Assembly (NCBI RefSeq): GCF_013249065.1
Contig: NZ_JABRWQ010000003.1
Location: forward strand, 496,001 to 560,000
From: Winogradskyella litoriviva
Lineage (GTDB): Bacteria > Bacteroidota > Bacteroidia > Flavobacteriales > Flavobacteriaceae
Length of the DNA: 64,000 bases
Direction of reading: 5' to 3'
Below, one piece after another: positions 8,879 through 16,919 of this stretch (within the stretch, counting starts at the first letter, position 1; each line of letters begins with the position of its first letter). The notes under the pieces are model-generated. The model saw only the letters and a program-made list of their open reading frames with translations. It did no database searches and had not been told where the DNA came from. A program made the position numbers and the translations under genes.

Positions 8879-9304
8879 ATGAAAAAAGTTGTATTAAGTT
8901 TAGCACTAGTTGCTGTATTAGGTTTATCATTTACTTCTTGTAGAGAAACTGCTGAAAACGCTGCTAATGCTGTTGAAAACGCTGCTGATTCTGCTGGCGA
9001 AGCTGTAGGTGATGCTGCTGATGCTGTAGGTGACGCTGCTGAAGGAGCTGTTGATGCTGCTGGTGAGGCAGTTGATGCTGCAGGTGAAGCTGTGGGAGAA
9101 GCTGCTGATGGTGCTGTTGATGCTGCAGGTAATGCTGTAGACAGCGCAAAAGAAGCTGCTGGTGATGCAGTTGATTCTGTAAAAGATGCTGCTAATGACG
9201 CTGTTGATAGCGCTAAAGAAACTGGGAAAAATGCTGTCGATGCTGCTAAAAAAGCAGGAAGCGATGCTGTTGACAAAGCTGCTGATAAAGTTAAAGGTCT
9301 ATAA
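8879..9304 (+). CDS. Ala-rich heptad-repeat lipoprotein (LEA/apolipoprotein-like helix)
   Basis: A 141-residue exported lipoprotein: hydrophobic signal with lipobox LSFTSC and lipidated Cys21. The mature part is almost only Ala, Asp, Glu, Val, Gly and Lys in near-heptad units of the form AVDAAGE, predicting one long amphipathic helix. Charge is segregated: residues 23-90 contain no Lys and are acidic, while the last 50 residues bring in Lys at 91, 102, 113, 117, 124, 125, 133, 137 and 139. This resembles LEA-type desiccation or membrane-protecting proteins or Lpp-like spacers, without clear homology. It has its own promoter and a perfect terminator, so it is monocistronic. The large open frame on the opposite strand here is a by-product of the repeats. 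Confidence 0.85.
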   Translation: MKKVVLSLALVAVLGLSFTSCRETAENAANAVENAADSAGEAVGDAADAVGDAAEGAVDAAGEAVDAAGEAVGEAADGAVDAAGNAVDSAKEAAGDAVDSVKDAANDAVDSAKETGKNAVDAAKKAGSDAVDKAADKVKGL

Positions 9305-9320
9305 TATTCCTTTAATATCA

Positions 9321-9357
9321 ATAAAAAAAGGTCTGATACTATCAGACCTTTTTTTAT
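9321..9357. terminator. Bidirectional Rho-independent terminator
   Basis: A perfect 18-bp inverted repeat with a one-base centre at 9339. The core is GGTCTGATA/TATCAGACC, flanked by seven A on the left and seven T on the right, so it can terminate both the lipoprotein gene on the plus strand and the lacI-type gene on the minus strand. Confidence 0.9.
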
Positions 9358-9375
9358 GCCTAAAAGTGGACGTTT

Positions 9376-10380
9376 TTATTTTACAGACTCGTTAAGTTTT
9401 AATTCACTCGGCACTACTATTGTTTGCCATTTCAAATCTTCATCATTAATAGTATCAATCAGTAATTTTGTTGACATTTCCCCTATTTTATGTGCCTTCT
9501 GATGAATAATTGAGATTTTTGGACTTGATAACAATTGAGTATGTTCATACCCAAAACCAACAACAGATAAATCTTCAGGAATATTTCTACCCAATTTTTT
9601 TGCCATATTAATAGCAACAATCCCAGTAACATGATCAACAGAAAGAATTGCATCAATTGCCACATTCTCCTTTAAATAATTATATATTCTCTTCTCAACA
9701 TCCAAATCTACAGCATTGTCTAATTTTAAAATTTCTGGTTTTAAATTATGATCTTCTAATGCTTTTGTGTAGCCCTCAATTCTCAATTTTCCCACACTTA
9801 ATTCTTCTATATTACTTACTAAAAGAATATTTTTTCTATGCTGATTAATAATTAAATGTTCTGTTGCTTCATAAACAGATTTAAAATCATCAACAATCAC
9901 CTTATTACAATCAATATCATTTACAACGCGATCAAACATTAAAACAGGAAGTTTATTGTTTATAGTATCTTTAATATGACTGGTTTCATTTTTCACTTGA
10001 CTTTCTCTAGCAACTGCCATTATAAAACCATCAACACTGCCATTGGATAGCAACTCAAGACTTCGTTTTTCTTTATGCAAGGTTTCATTAGAAAGACAAA
10101 CAATAATATCATAATCATTATTTGTTGCAGCCATTTCAATGCCATGCAATACTTCAGCAAAAAACGGATTAGTTACTGTTGGTAGGATTACACCAATGGT
10201 TTTAGTTTTATTAGTTTTTAACTGTTGGGCTATTCTATTTGGTTTATAGTTGAGTTTAGTTGCCAATTCTTTAACTCGTATTCTAGTATTTTCACTAATT
10301 TCATGACTATCATTTAAAGCTTTGGAAACTGTAGAAACTGAAATATTTAATAAGGCAGCTAATTCTTTGAGTGTTGTCAT
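9376..10380 (-). CDS. LacI-family transcriptional regulator of the glucan locus
   Basis: A 334-residue repressor-type regulator. Residues 1-50 hold the LacI helix-turn-helix (TLKELAALLNISVSTVSKALN, with hinge region near RIAQQLKTNKTK), followed by a periplasmic-binding-protein-like effector domain (IGVILPTVTNPFFAEVLHGIE; VDGFIM; DAILSVDHVTGI; DLSVVGFG). It is the last gene of the locus in transcription order, separated from the T9SS protein gene by a hairpin terminator. The effector is presumably a mono- or oligosaccharide from the glucan; which operons it controls is not shown, although inverted repeats lie upstream of two of them. Confidence 0.92.
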   Translation of the reverse strand: MTTLKELAALLNISVSTVSKALNDSHEISENTRIRVKELATKLNYKPNRIAQQLKTNKTKTIGVILPTVTNPFFAEVLHGIEMAATNNDYDIIVCLSNETLHKEKRSLELLSNGSVDGFIMAVARESQVKNETSHIKDTINNKLPVLMFDRVVNDIDCNKVIVDDFKSVYEATEHLIINQHRKNILLVSNIEELSVGKLRIEGYTKALEDHNLKPEILKLDNAVDLDVEKRIYNYLKENVAIDAILSVDHVTGIVAINMAKKLGRNIPEDLSVVGFGYEHTQLLSSPKISIIHQKAHKIGEMSTKLLIDTINDEDLKWQTIVVPSELKLNESVK

Positions 10381-10406
10381 TATTTAAATCTTTTATATAA
10401 AACAAG

Positions 10407-10431
10407 AAAGAGCGTATAATATACGCTCTTT
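10407..10431 (-). terminator. Terminator of the T9SS modular protein gene
   Basis: AAAGAGCGTATA and its exact reverse complement flank a single base, giving a perfect 12-bp stem 27 bases beyond the stop at 10458. On the minus strand the stem is followed by a T-rich run (TTTCTTGTTTT), as in an intrinsic terminator. Some read-through could serve the downstream lacI-type gene, for which no separate promoter is obvious. Confidence 0.75.
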
Positions 10432-10457
10432 AAAGTTGCTATTAAAAAAAATTTAAA

Positions 10458-12695
10458 CTAGTTTTTAACAAGTTTAATAGTTTGAGTTCCATTAGCAGTT
10501 GTCAACTTAGCAAAATAAATTCCACTTTTTAAGGTTGAAGCATCAATTAATACTTCATTTTTGTTAGGTTTTAAAGTTATCACTTGCTTGCCTAAAACAT
10601 CAAATACTTGAACTGAACTGATAGTTTGGTTTTTTGTTTTTACGTTCCAAATTAAATTAGTTGGATTTGGATATACAGTAAAGTCGTTAATTTCAAATTC
10701 ATTTAATCCTAATGCTGTTCCGAAAGAAACATTATCAAAATAGTAAGTTTTTTCACCTGCAGTAGCACCATCTGTTCCAAAATTGAAGAATATTGATGCC
10801 ATATCAAATGTATATGCTGGGTTTAATGCTGCCGTACCTGCTGCCTCATTATTAAAGTTAAACTCTAAAGTCTCCCATCCACCAGCTATAGTTGTCACAG
10901 CTTCTGTTTCACAAGTATGAGTATTGTCTGCATGATCTTCAACTTTTAGACGTACAGGAATACCTGCATCTGGAGACCAGACACTTACATACATTTTAGT
11001 ATCTGTAGTTGTAAATGGTAATGCTGTAGCAAAACCTGTTGGCGTACTTATAGTAGTACCTGCCCAAGTTGCAGCACCAGAAGTTTTTATAGTTTGTATA
11101 ACCATATTACCAGAATCTGTTGGGTCTACTACTAAAGTAGATGCATTACCACCAAAGTCTGTAACTGTATAGTTTGTAGTAGTCCCTTCAAAATCTACAG
11201 GATGGTTTATCTGAGACAATCCACCTGAAATATCAAATTGTTCTACATCATCAAAAAGAAATGTTGAATTTGCTGTACCATCTCCTAGATTACCAAAATC
11301 AAACATAAAAACCAAAGTATTAAAATCTGCAGGTTGCCCTGTAAAATCCCAAGTTAAGGTTTCCCAAGCACCAGAAACAGTTGTTAACTGATCAATTTCT
11401 GTTTGTCCATTGCCTTCTAATTTTAATTTAACAGTTGTACCAACAGGAGCTGTTGTGAACACTTTCATTGAAATACCTCCTTGCGCAGAGAAATCAAGGT
11501 TATTTGCTATTGTTATTTTACTACCTCCCCAAATTTGTCCACCATTTCTAACTATTTGTGCCACATTAGCGCTAGTATTAGGCGCAACTGATTGTGGATT
11601 GGCTATTACCGATGCAGTACCACCATCAAAGTCAACAAAATCTGTTGTTGTTGGTTCTGTTTCAAAATCGAATGGTAATGCTAATGCAGGACCAGTAGTA
11701 CCATTATCAAATAAAGTAACATCATCAAAGTAATACGTAAAATTTGCGGTTCCATCTCCCATTGTTCCTAAATCAAAAATCACGACAATTTTATCATAGG
11801 TGTTAGCTGGTATCGATGAGTAGTCAAATACTAAAGTCTCCCAAGCATTTGTAGTTGTCATTGTCACTTCTTTTTCAAAATTAATTCCGGCATCACCAGA
11901 ATTTTCAACCTTCATTAAAACTTTAGTATCTGCTTTTACTGAATATGCCTTCATTGAAAAGGTGTTATTTGCTGTAAAATCCATAGGTGCACTTAATACT
12001 AAGGAACTTCCTCCCCAAACTTGTCCGGCATTCTTAATCATTTGACCAACATTAGCCGAATTATTATCTGCATTACTCTGTGGATTTGCAATTGTAGTTA
12101 CTTCACCACCATCAAAATCTACCCAAGTGGTCGCTATTTCAAAATCTAACGGTAAAGATGCAGTAGCTCCTGCTCCACCACCATTATCATATAATGTAAT
12201 ATCATCAAAATAATAAGTGAAATTTGCGGTTCCATCTCCCATTGTTCCTAAATCAAAAATCACAACAATTTTATCATAGGTATTTGCAGGAATTGCAGAA
12301 TAATCAAACACCAAGGTTTCCCAAGTGTTAGTTGAAGTCATAGTCACTTCCTTTTCATAATTAATTCCAGCATCACCAGAATTCTCAACCTTCATTAACA
12401 CTTTAGTGCCTGCTTTAACAGAATATGCTTTCATAGAAAAGGTATTATTAGTCGTAAAATCCATAGCAGAACTTAACACTAATGCACTTCCACCCCAAAC
12501 TTGTCCAGCACTTTTTACCATCTGACCAACGTTTGCAGAATTATTATCTGCATTACTTTGTGGATTTGCAATAGTTGTTACGGCGCCTCCATCAAAATCA
12601 ATCCAAGTTGTAGCGGATTCAAAATCTAATGGTAAAGTTTGAGAATATCCAAATGACAATGCCATTAAGAAAATAAATAATGTAATTTTTTTCAT
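10458..12695 (-). CDS. T9SS-secreted protein with four tandem CBM-like beta modules
   Basis: The chosen start at 12695 (Met of MKKITLFIFL) gives 745 residues with a 19-residue signal peptide; the longer frame to 12743 would put 16 residues before the signal. Four tandem units of about 160 residues each begin with a PxDFE motif and end with a YYFDDVTL-type strand, as in all-beta carbohydrate-binding modules. Units 1 and 2 differ at only about 16 of 150 positions; units 3 and 4 are more diverged. The last 75 residues (VYPNPT... VQVFDVLGKQV... GIYFAKL... KLVKN) are a type A T9SS sorting signal. No catalytic domain is seen. It probably binds the glucan at the cell surface or after release. Placement at the end of the glucan locus supports this. 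Confidence 0.85.
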   Translation of the reverse strand: MKKITLFIFLMALSFGYSQTLPLDFESATTWIDFDGGAVTTIANPQSNADNNSANVGQMVKSAGQVWGGSALVLSSAMDFTTNNTFSMKAYSVKAGTKVLMKVENSGDAGINYEKEVTMTSTNTWETLVFDYSAIPANTYDKIVVIFDLGTMGDGTANFTYYFDDITLYDNGGGAGATASLPLDFEIATTWVDFDGGEVTTIANPQSNADNNSANVGQMIKNAGQVWGGSSLVLSAPMDFTANNTFSMKAYSVKADTKVLMKVENSGDAGINFEKEVTMTTTNAWETLVFDYSSIPANTYDKIVVIFDLGTMGDGTANFTYYFDDVTLFDNGTTGPALALPFDFETEPTTTDFVDFDGGTASVIANPQSVAPNTSANVAQIVRNGGQIWGGSKITIANNLDFSAQGGISMKVFTTAPVGTTVKLKLEGNGQTEIDQLTTVSGAWETLTWDFTGQPADFNTLVFMFDFGNLGDGTANSTFLFDDVEQFDISGGLSQINHPVDFEGTTTNYTVTDFGGNASTLVVDPTDSGNMVIQTIKTSGAATWAGTTISTPTGFATALPFTTTDTKMYVSVWSPDAGIPVRLKVEDHADNTHTCETEAVTTIAGGWETLEFNFNNEAAGTAALNPAYTFDMASIFFNFGTDGATAGEKTYYFDNVSFGTALGLNEFEINDFTVYPNPTNLIWNVKTKNQTISSVQVFDVLGKQVITLKPNKNEVLIDASTLKSGIYFAKLTTANGTQTIKLVKN
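11676..12155 (-). repeat. Second copy of a 480-bp tandem coding repeat
   Basis: This stretch encodes module 2 of the T9SS protein and is a close copy of the adjacent 12156-12635, which encodes module 1. The period is exactly 160 codons and long DNA blocks are nearly the same in both copies, for example around the strands ending YYFDD. The similarity indicates a recent in-frame duplication and makes the region prone to recombination. Confidence 0.85.
12156..12635 (-). repeat. First copy of the 480-bp tandem coding repeat
   Basis: Encodes module 1 of the T9SS protein, directly after the signal peptide. See the adjacent copy for the comparison. Confidence 0.85.
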
Positions 12696-13077
12696 CTTTG
12701 TTGTATTTATTAATATTAGTTTAAAATTGCGATTGTAACACATAGAGAGTGTTTAAATTGCAATTATCTCAAATATACCACCAATAAATTGTTAAATTGA
12801 CAAATGTCGCAATACCAAAACCATACATCATAAAAATTGTTGTGAAAAATATATAAACAGACCAAATCACCAGTAAATAAAGGGAATTGACGACTGCCAA
12901 AAAAAATACATATTATGGTACAATTATTAAAGCTACCTTAATGTAGTGGTAATGTTGTGGTATCTTATAGTAAGAATAAAAATATATAAAGAAAATAATT
13001 ATGCAGAATATTACATTCGTCAAAAAATCGTAATGCAATCACAGACAGGTTTTAACATTGTCAATTTTAGTTGGTAT
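12696..13077. other. Intergenic region with promoter of the T9SS protein gene
   Basis: 382 bases without a supported gene. A short plus-strand frame from 12946 runs into the antisense of the GH17 gene and has no coding character. The region holds the promoter described separately, a small AACAC-N7-GTGTT inverted repeat at 12737-12753, and the palindrome AATTGCAATT at about 12756-12765. The rest is AT-rich with no clear terminator for the GH17 gene. Confidence 0.6.
12770..12804 (-). promoter_or_regulatory. Promoter of the T9SS modular protein gene
   Basis: On the minus strand TTTG (12804-12801), 23 bases, then TATATTTG (12777-12770), an exact -7 consensus. Transcription would begin near 12763 and leave a leader of about 70 bases containing the AACAC/GTGTT inverted repeat, a possible operator for the LacI-type regulator. 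Confidence 0.6.
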
Positions 13078-13962
13078 CTAAAATTTAAGCTTTTCATCTT
13101 TATCCCAAATTCCCCAAAACGCACCAACATCTCCTTCTTTGTCTACTTTCCAAGATTCATCAAAAGAGGAGAAGTAAAACATTTCAATACCTTCTTCTTT
13201 AGACCATTGTTGGGAATTAATAAAATATTTTATAGCATTTTCTTCTGATGGATAAGCACCATATAGATTAGAGCCTTTATTTGGCCAGCCTGTTTCTGTT
13301 ATTACAACTCTTTTTCCTTGACCTGCTTTTAAGGCTCTATTAAACATATCTTTCATATACAATAGAGCGTAATCTTGGTCGCAGCCTTCCCAAAAAGGAT
13401 AACAATTTGCTAAAATTATATCACAAGCTTCTGTGATATTAGGACGGTCCGCAAACTCATAATAAGCATCTACATAACCAACTGGAACATTTTTAATTGA
13501 GTGTTTAACGCTATAAATATGCGCAATCAATTCTTCTTCTGTTAAATCTCCTCGATACATCACTTCGTTACCTACTGCAGCAATATCAACATAACCATGA
13601 TTTGACAACTCAATTAATCCATTAATTTCCTTCTTGTTCATTTCCTTATCATCACCTAACCACGCACCAACTAATGTTTTTAAGCCATATTCTTTAGCTA
13701 TTTTTGGAATCAACTCATTACCTTCCGTACAAGAGAATGAACGAATCCATTTTGTGTAAGGCGCTATAATTTCTATTCGTCTTCTAATTTGTGCTTCTGA
13801 GAGTTCGTCACCAGGTTCTTGACCTTCCAAATATGGACTAAAACAAAGTCCATGTGTGCCTTGAGACAAATATTGTTTATACAGTTGTTTTAACTCATTT
13901 ATATCTTTATGAGCACATTCCGTAGATCCTAACGCAAAAAATTTTTCTTCTCTAATAGACAT
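13078..13962 (-). CDS. GH17 beta-1,3-glucanase without signal peptide (cytoplasmic)
   Basis: Glycoside hydrolase family 17 retains the stereochemistry and cleaves beta-1,3-glucosidic bonds. The general acid/base is Glu133 in AVGNEVMYRGDL and the nucleophile Glu223 in ITETGWP, the two GH17 signatures. The 294 residues are just the TIM barrel. The N-terminus (MSIREEKFFALG) has no hydrophobic segment or lipobox, so the enzyme most likely acts in the cytoplasm on imported laminari-oligosaccharides, unlike the lipoprotein GH17 six genes earlier. It closes the phosphorylase-led run, 24 bases after the transporter gene. Confidence 0.9.
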   Translation of the reverse strand: MSIREEKFFALGSTECAHKDINELKQLYKQYLSQGTHGLCFSPYLEGQEPGDELSEAQIRRRIEIIAPYTKWIRSFSCTEGNELIPKIAKEYGLKTLVGAWLGDDKEMNKKEINGLIELSNHGYVDIAAVGNEVMYRGDLTEEELIAHIYSVKHSIKNVPVGYVDAYYEFADRPNITEACDIILANCYPFWEGCDQDYALLYMKDMFNRALKAGQGKRVVITETGWPNKGSNLYGAYPSEENAIKYFINSQQWSKEEGIEMFYFSSFDESWKVDKEGDVGAFWGIWDKDEKLKF

Positions 13963-13986
13963 AGTTCAGTACTTTATTCTGATATC

Positions 13987-15402
13987 TTAACTAGATACAG
14001 GATTACGACTATCTAATTCTGCTCTAATTTCATTAGAACGCTTTTCAGTTAAATCGTAATTACGCATTATATACATTGCAGCCAGTGTTCCTAATATTGG
14101 AAATCCTGTAAAAAAGAATCTTAAACCTATAATTGCACCATCTGTTTGTACATCCGCAGCAGAATCAAACCCAATAATTGATAAAATTGCGCCACTTAAT
14201 CCACCTGCAATTCCGAAACCAAATTTTACCATCCACCAATATATAGCACCAAAAACACCTTCGCGACGTTTTCCTGTATTTAGCTCATCTAAATCAATTA
14301 CATCTGCAGTCATTGACATCATAAGTGTAAATAATCCACCTATTCCAAAAGAGAAAAATGGTAACGCAATTAGAAACATGTAAGGTTTTCCTGGAATAAA
14401 TAAGAACCATAGCATTATATAACCAACTACAGATATGGCTTGAGATACCATAAATGCTTTTTTCTTTCCTAATAATTTAGACATCTTTGCAACAATAGGA
14501 ATCACTAAAAACGTAGTTACTAAAGCACCAACACTACCAAATAAAGTTGGCCAAATACCAGCAGCTGATGCATCTCCATTAAAAAGGTAATACACAATTA
14601 TAAAGAAGGTAAAACTTGCAACGGTATTAAATGCATTAAACACAAAAAATGTGGCAAAACATAACTTTTTAAATGGAGCTGATTTAAATGCTTCAACAAA
14701 ATTATTACCAATTTCTTTTAAACTACCTCCAATATTTTTAATGGTTAGTTCCGAATAATTTTCATTAACTGTTGACCTACTTTTAATAAAAACAGCTGGA
14801 ACCATAGCACAAATAGCGAATATAATTCCGACCCAAACTGCTAATTCTCTTACAGCAACATCTGCAGTAGCATACCATTCTGGATCGTACATAATAACCC
14901 AAAACCAAGGTGCAATTACCCAAGCCCATTGTCCGATCCACTGCGCAACAGCCATGATACTCGTACGCTCATGAAAATCATCACTCATTTCATAACCCAT
15001 TGCAACATAAGGCACACTAAAAATGGTTAAACCCAAATAAAATACAAATGACCATAATAAGAAATACCAAAAGTTATAATCGAGTGAATTTTCTCTAAAC
15101 AGTTGCCACATAACTACAAATGCAATTCCCATTACAACCGCACCAATAAAAACATATTGACGACGTCTTCCCCAACGCGATTTAGTATTATCTGAAATGT
15201 AACCCATTATAGGGTCTGTAATGGCATCAAATAATCTAGGGACTAAGGAAATAATTCCCCACATCCAGCCAGGAAATCCCAAATCTTGTACCAAAACCAC
15301 AATAAATATTCCAATTACCGCAGGAAACATTTGATTGGCAAGCATCCCTATTCCAAATGCAATCTTTTGACTTAACGGAAGCTTATTGGCTAATGTGGAC
15401 AT
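13987..15402 (-). CDS. Sugar:cation symporter, GPH/MelB-like major facilitator
   Basis: An inner-membrane carrier with about 12 hydrophobic segments over 471 residues. The cytoplasmic motif DPIMGYISDNTKSRWGRRRQ (residues about 62-81) and the mid-protein DxDELNTGKRREG motif are typical of the glycoside-pentoside-hexuronide:cation family. It lies one base after the GH30 gene and 24 before the cytoplasmic GH17, so it is part of the operon. Its likely job is to carry glucose or short beta-glucan oligosaccharides from the periplasm to the cytoplasmic phosphorylase and GH17. The substrate is inferred from context only. Confidence 0.88.
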   Translation of the reverse strand: MSTLANKLPLSQKIAFGIGMLANQMFPAVIGIFIVVLVQDLGFPGWMWGIISLVPRLFDAITDPIMGYISDNTKSRWGRRRQYVFIGAVVMGIAFVVMWQLFRENSLDYNFWYFLLWSFVFYLGLTIFSVPYVAMGYEMSDDFHERTSIMAVAQWIGQWAWVIAPWFWVIMYDPEWYATADVAVRELAVWVGIIFAICAMVPAVFIKSRSTVNENYSELTIKNIGGSLKEIGNNFVEAFKSAPFKKLCFATFFVFNAFNTVASFTFFIIVYYLFNGDASAAGIWPTLFGSVGALVTTFLVIPIVAKMSKLLGKKKAFMVSQAISVVGYIMLWFLFIPGKPYMFLIALPFFSFGIGGLFTLMMSMTADVIDLDELNTGKRREGVFGAIYWWMVKFGFGIAGGLSGAILSIIGFDSAADVQTDGAIIGLRFFFTGFPILGTLAAMYIMRNYDLTEKRSNEIRAELDSRNPVSS

Positions 15403-15403
15403 A

Positions 15404-16912
15404 TTATTTAGATTTTGTTGGAATTAATATAGTTTGAATAGCCTGTCCGTTTATTTTAACTTTTACAGTTTCTTCACCAAGCATTAACGTAAAGTCTTTA
15501 TACGTTTTACCTTCGTTGAATAATACAACAGCAATTGAACCATCTGGATTTATTGCTGCTGTCACCATTAAATCGGCATCAGCATTTTCTACACCAATAA
15601 CTTCTGCTCCTGGTCTTATGTATTTACTAAAATGAGCCATAGTGTAATACAATGGTGTGAAGTACACCTCATCAGCTACTGGGTCTACAATGACTGGTGC
15701 AACACACCAATTCTCAAACCAGTTTGGGCCACCTTGTTTATCTAAAACCATGTTCCAATCTACCCAACCATCTACCCAATTATTAAGGCAACCAATGATA
15801 TCTCTTGCATAACGATTTACTGGTGCATATTTTGGGTGTAAATGTTTGTCTTTTGGCGAAGCCCAATCCCAACCCCAATCTGTAGCTTCTTTTTTCCAAT
15901 ACCAAGCATCATCTTGCCATTTCGGAATTTCAGAATCTACACAACCTTCAGTTTCAATAAGATATTTATTTGGTGCTTTGTTGTACGCATATTGTAATTC
16001 TTTTGGCAAATAATCAAAGGTGCTCTCGTACCAATGAATGGCTAATCCATCAAAATACTTAGAGGAGGCTTCATCTTTATACATTTCATCTACCCATTCT
16101 TTTATACCTTTTCTATTCTGGTCATAGCCTAAGATATTAACGTCTCCAAAACCATCTGCCTCTAATTTAGGTCCTAAATGATTTTGTACAAAATTCGTTT
16201 CTTCTTCTGGCGAAAAGTGCATACTTTCCCAATTGTACCCGTTTCCGTGCGGCTCATTAACTGGTGTTAATCCCCAAATATCAATACCTTCAGCTTTATA
16301 AGCTTCTAAATATTTTGAAAAATAAAGTGCGAATACATCATAATATTTTGGCAATAATTTTCCGCCAACGTATGCCTTATTATCTTTCATCCAAGGTGGT
16401 GAAGACCAAGGTGAAGAAATAATTTTAAACCCATCTTGAGAAATGGCCTGAGCCCCTTTTATCATAGGAATTAAATCATCACGGTCCTCTTCAATATTGA
16501 AGCTTTTCAATTCCATATCATCTGCCTCTGGTGCGTAAGTATAATTATTTAATGAAAAATCACAAGACGCAATATGAGTCCTTGTTAATGAATAACGTGC
16601 ACCATCTTCAGCAAAATAAGCTTGAAGAATAGTATCGCGATTCCTTTTACTCAACTTGTTTAATAAATAAGCTGAAGATTCCGTAAACGAACCACCAAAA
16701 CCTGTTATAGTTTGAAATTTTTGTTCTGGTAATAATTTTATAACCGCTGAAGAATCTACTTTAGTAAACTCGGTAATTCTAGTGAGTTTATTCCCGCTTT
16801 CTGAAGTTTCATAAACCTCAACATTTAAGTTTTTACTTTCTTTTTTTTCAGAATTACAACTCATTACAGTAAAAATTAAGAGTGCTAATATGCTATATCT
16901 TATCGTTTTCAT
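15404..16912 (-). CDS. GH30 glucosidase lipoprotein (probable beta-1,6-glucan branch cleavage)
   Basis: A 502-residue exported lipoprotein with lipobox VMSC (Cys19). The clan GH-A barrel carries the acid/base Glu220 in TPVNEPHG and the nucleophile Glu322 in IETEGC, aligned with the glucosylceramidase-type GH30 nucleophile motif. The GFGGSFTES segment near residue 71 and the C-terminal beta domain are as in GH30. In described marine laminarin loci GH30 enzymes remove beta-1,6-linked glucose branches, and that is the best assignment here by analogy. It sits between the unassigned GH-A lipoprotein and the transporter with gaps of 7 and 1 bases. Confidence 0.9.
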   Translation of the reverse strand: MKTIRYSILALLIFTVMSCNSEKKESKNLNVEVYETSESGNKLTRITEFTKVDSSAVIKLLPEQKFQTITGFGGSFTESSAYLLNKLSKRNRDTILQAYFAEDGARYSLTRTHIASCDFSLNNYTYAPEADDMELKSFNIEEDRDDLIPMIKGAQAISQDGFKIISSPWSSPPWMKDNKAYVGGKLLPKYYDVFALYFSKYLEAYKAEGIDIWGLTPVNEPHGNGYNWESMHFSPEEETNFVQNHLGPKLEADGFGDVNILGYDQNRKGIKEWVDEMYKDEASSKYFDGLAIHWYESTFDYLPKELQYAYNKAPNKYLIETEGCVDSEIPKWQDDAWYWKKEATDWGWDWASPKDKHLHPKYAPVNRYARDIIGCLNNWVDGWVDWNMVLDKQGGPNWFENWCVAPVIVDPVADEVYFTPLYYTMAHFSKYIRPGAEVIGVENADADLMVTAAINPDGSIAVVLFNEGKTYKDFTLMLGEETVKVKINGQAIQTILIPTKSK

Positions 16913-16919
16913 GTGTTTT

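Noticed and set aside
8833..9321. 162-codon minus-strand frame rich in Ala, Ser and Thr over the Ala-rich lipoprotein gene
   Set aside because: It is the antisense of GCT/GAA-rich repeats, which leave few stops; the plus frame has a signal peptide, lipobox, promoter and terminator.
12946..13248. 100-codon plus-strand frame
   Set aside because: More than half lies antisense to the GH17 gene; no coding character, promoter or recognisable protein.
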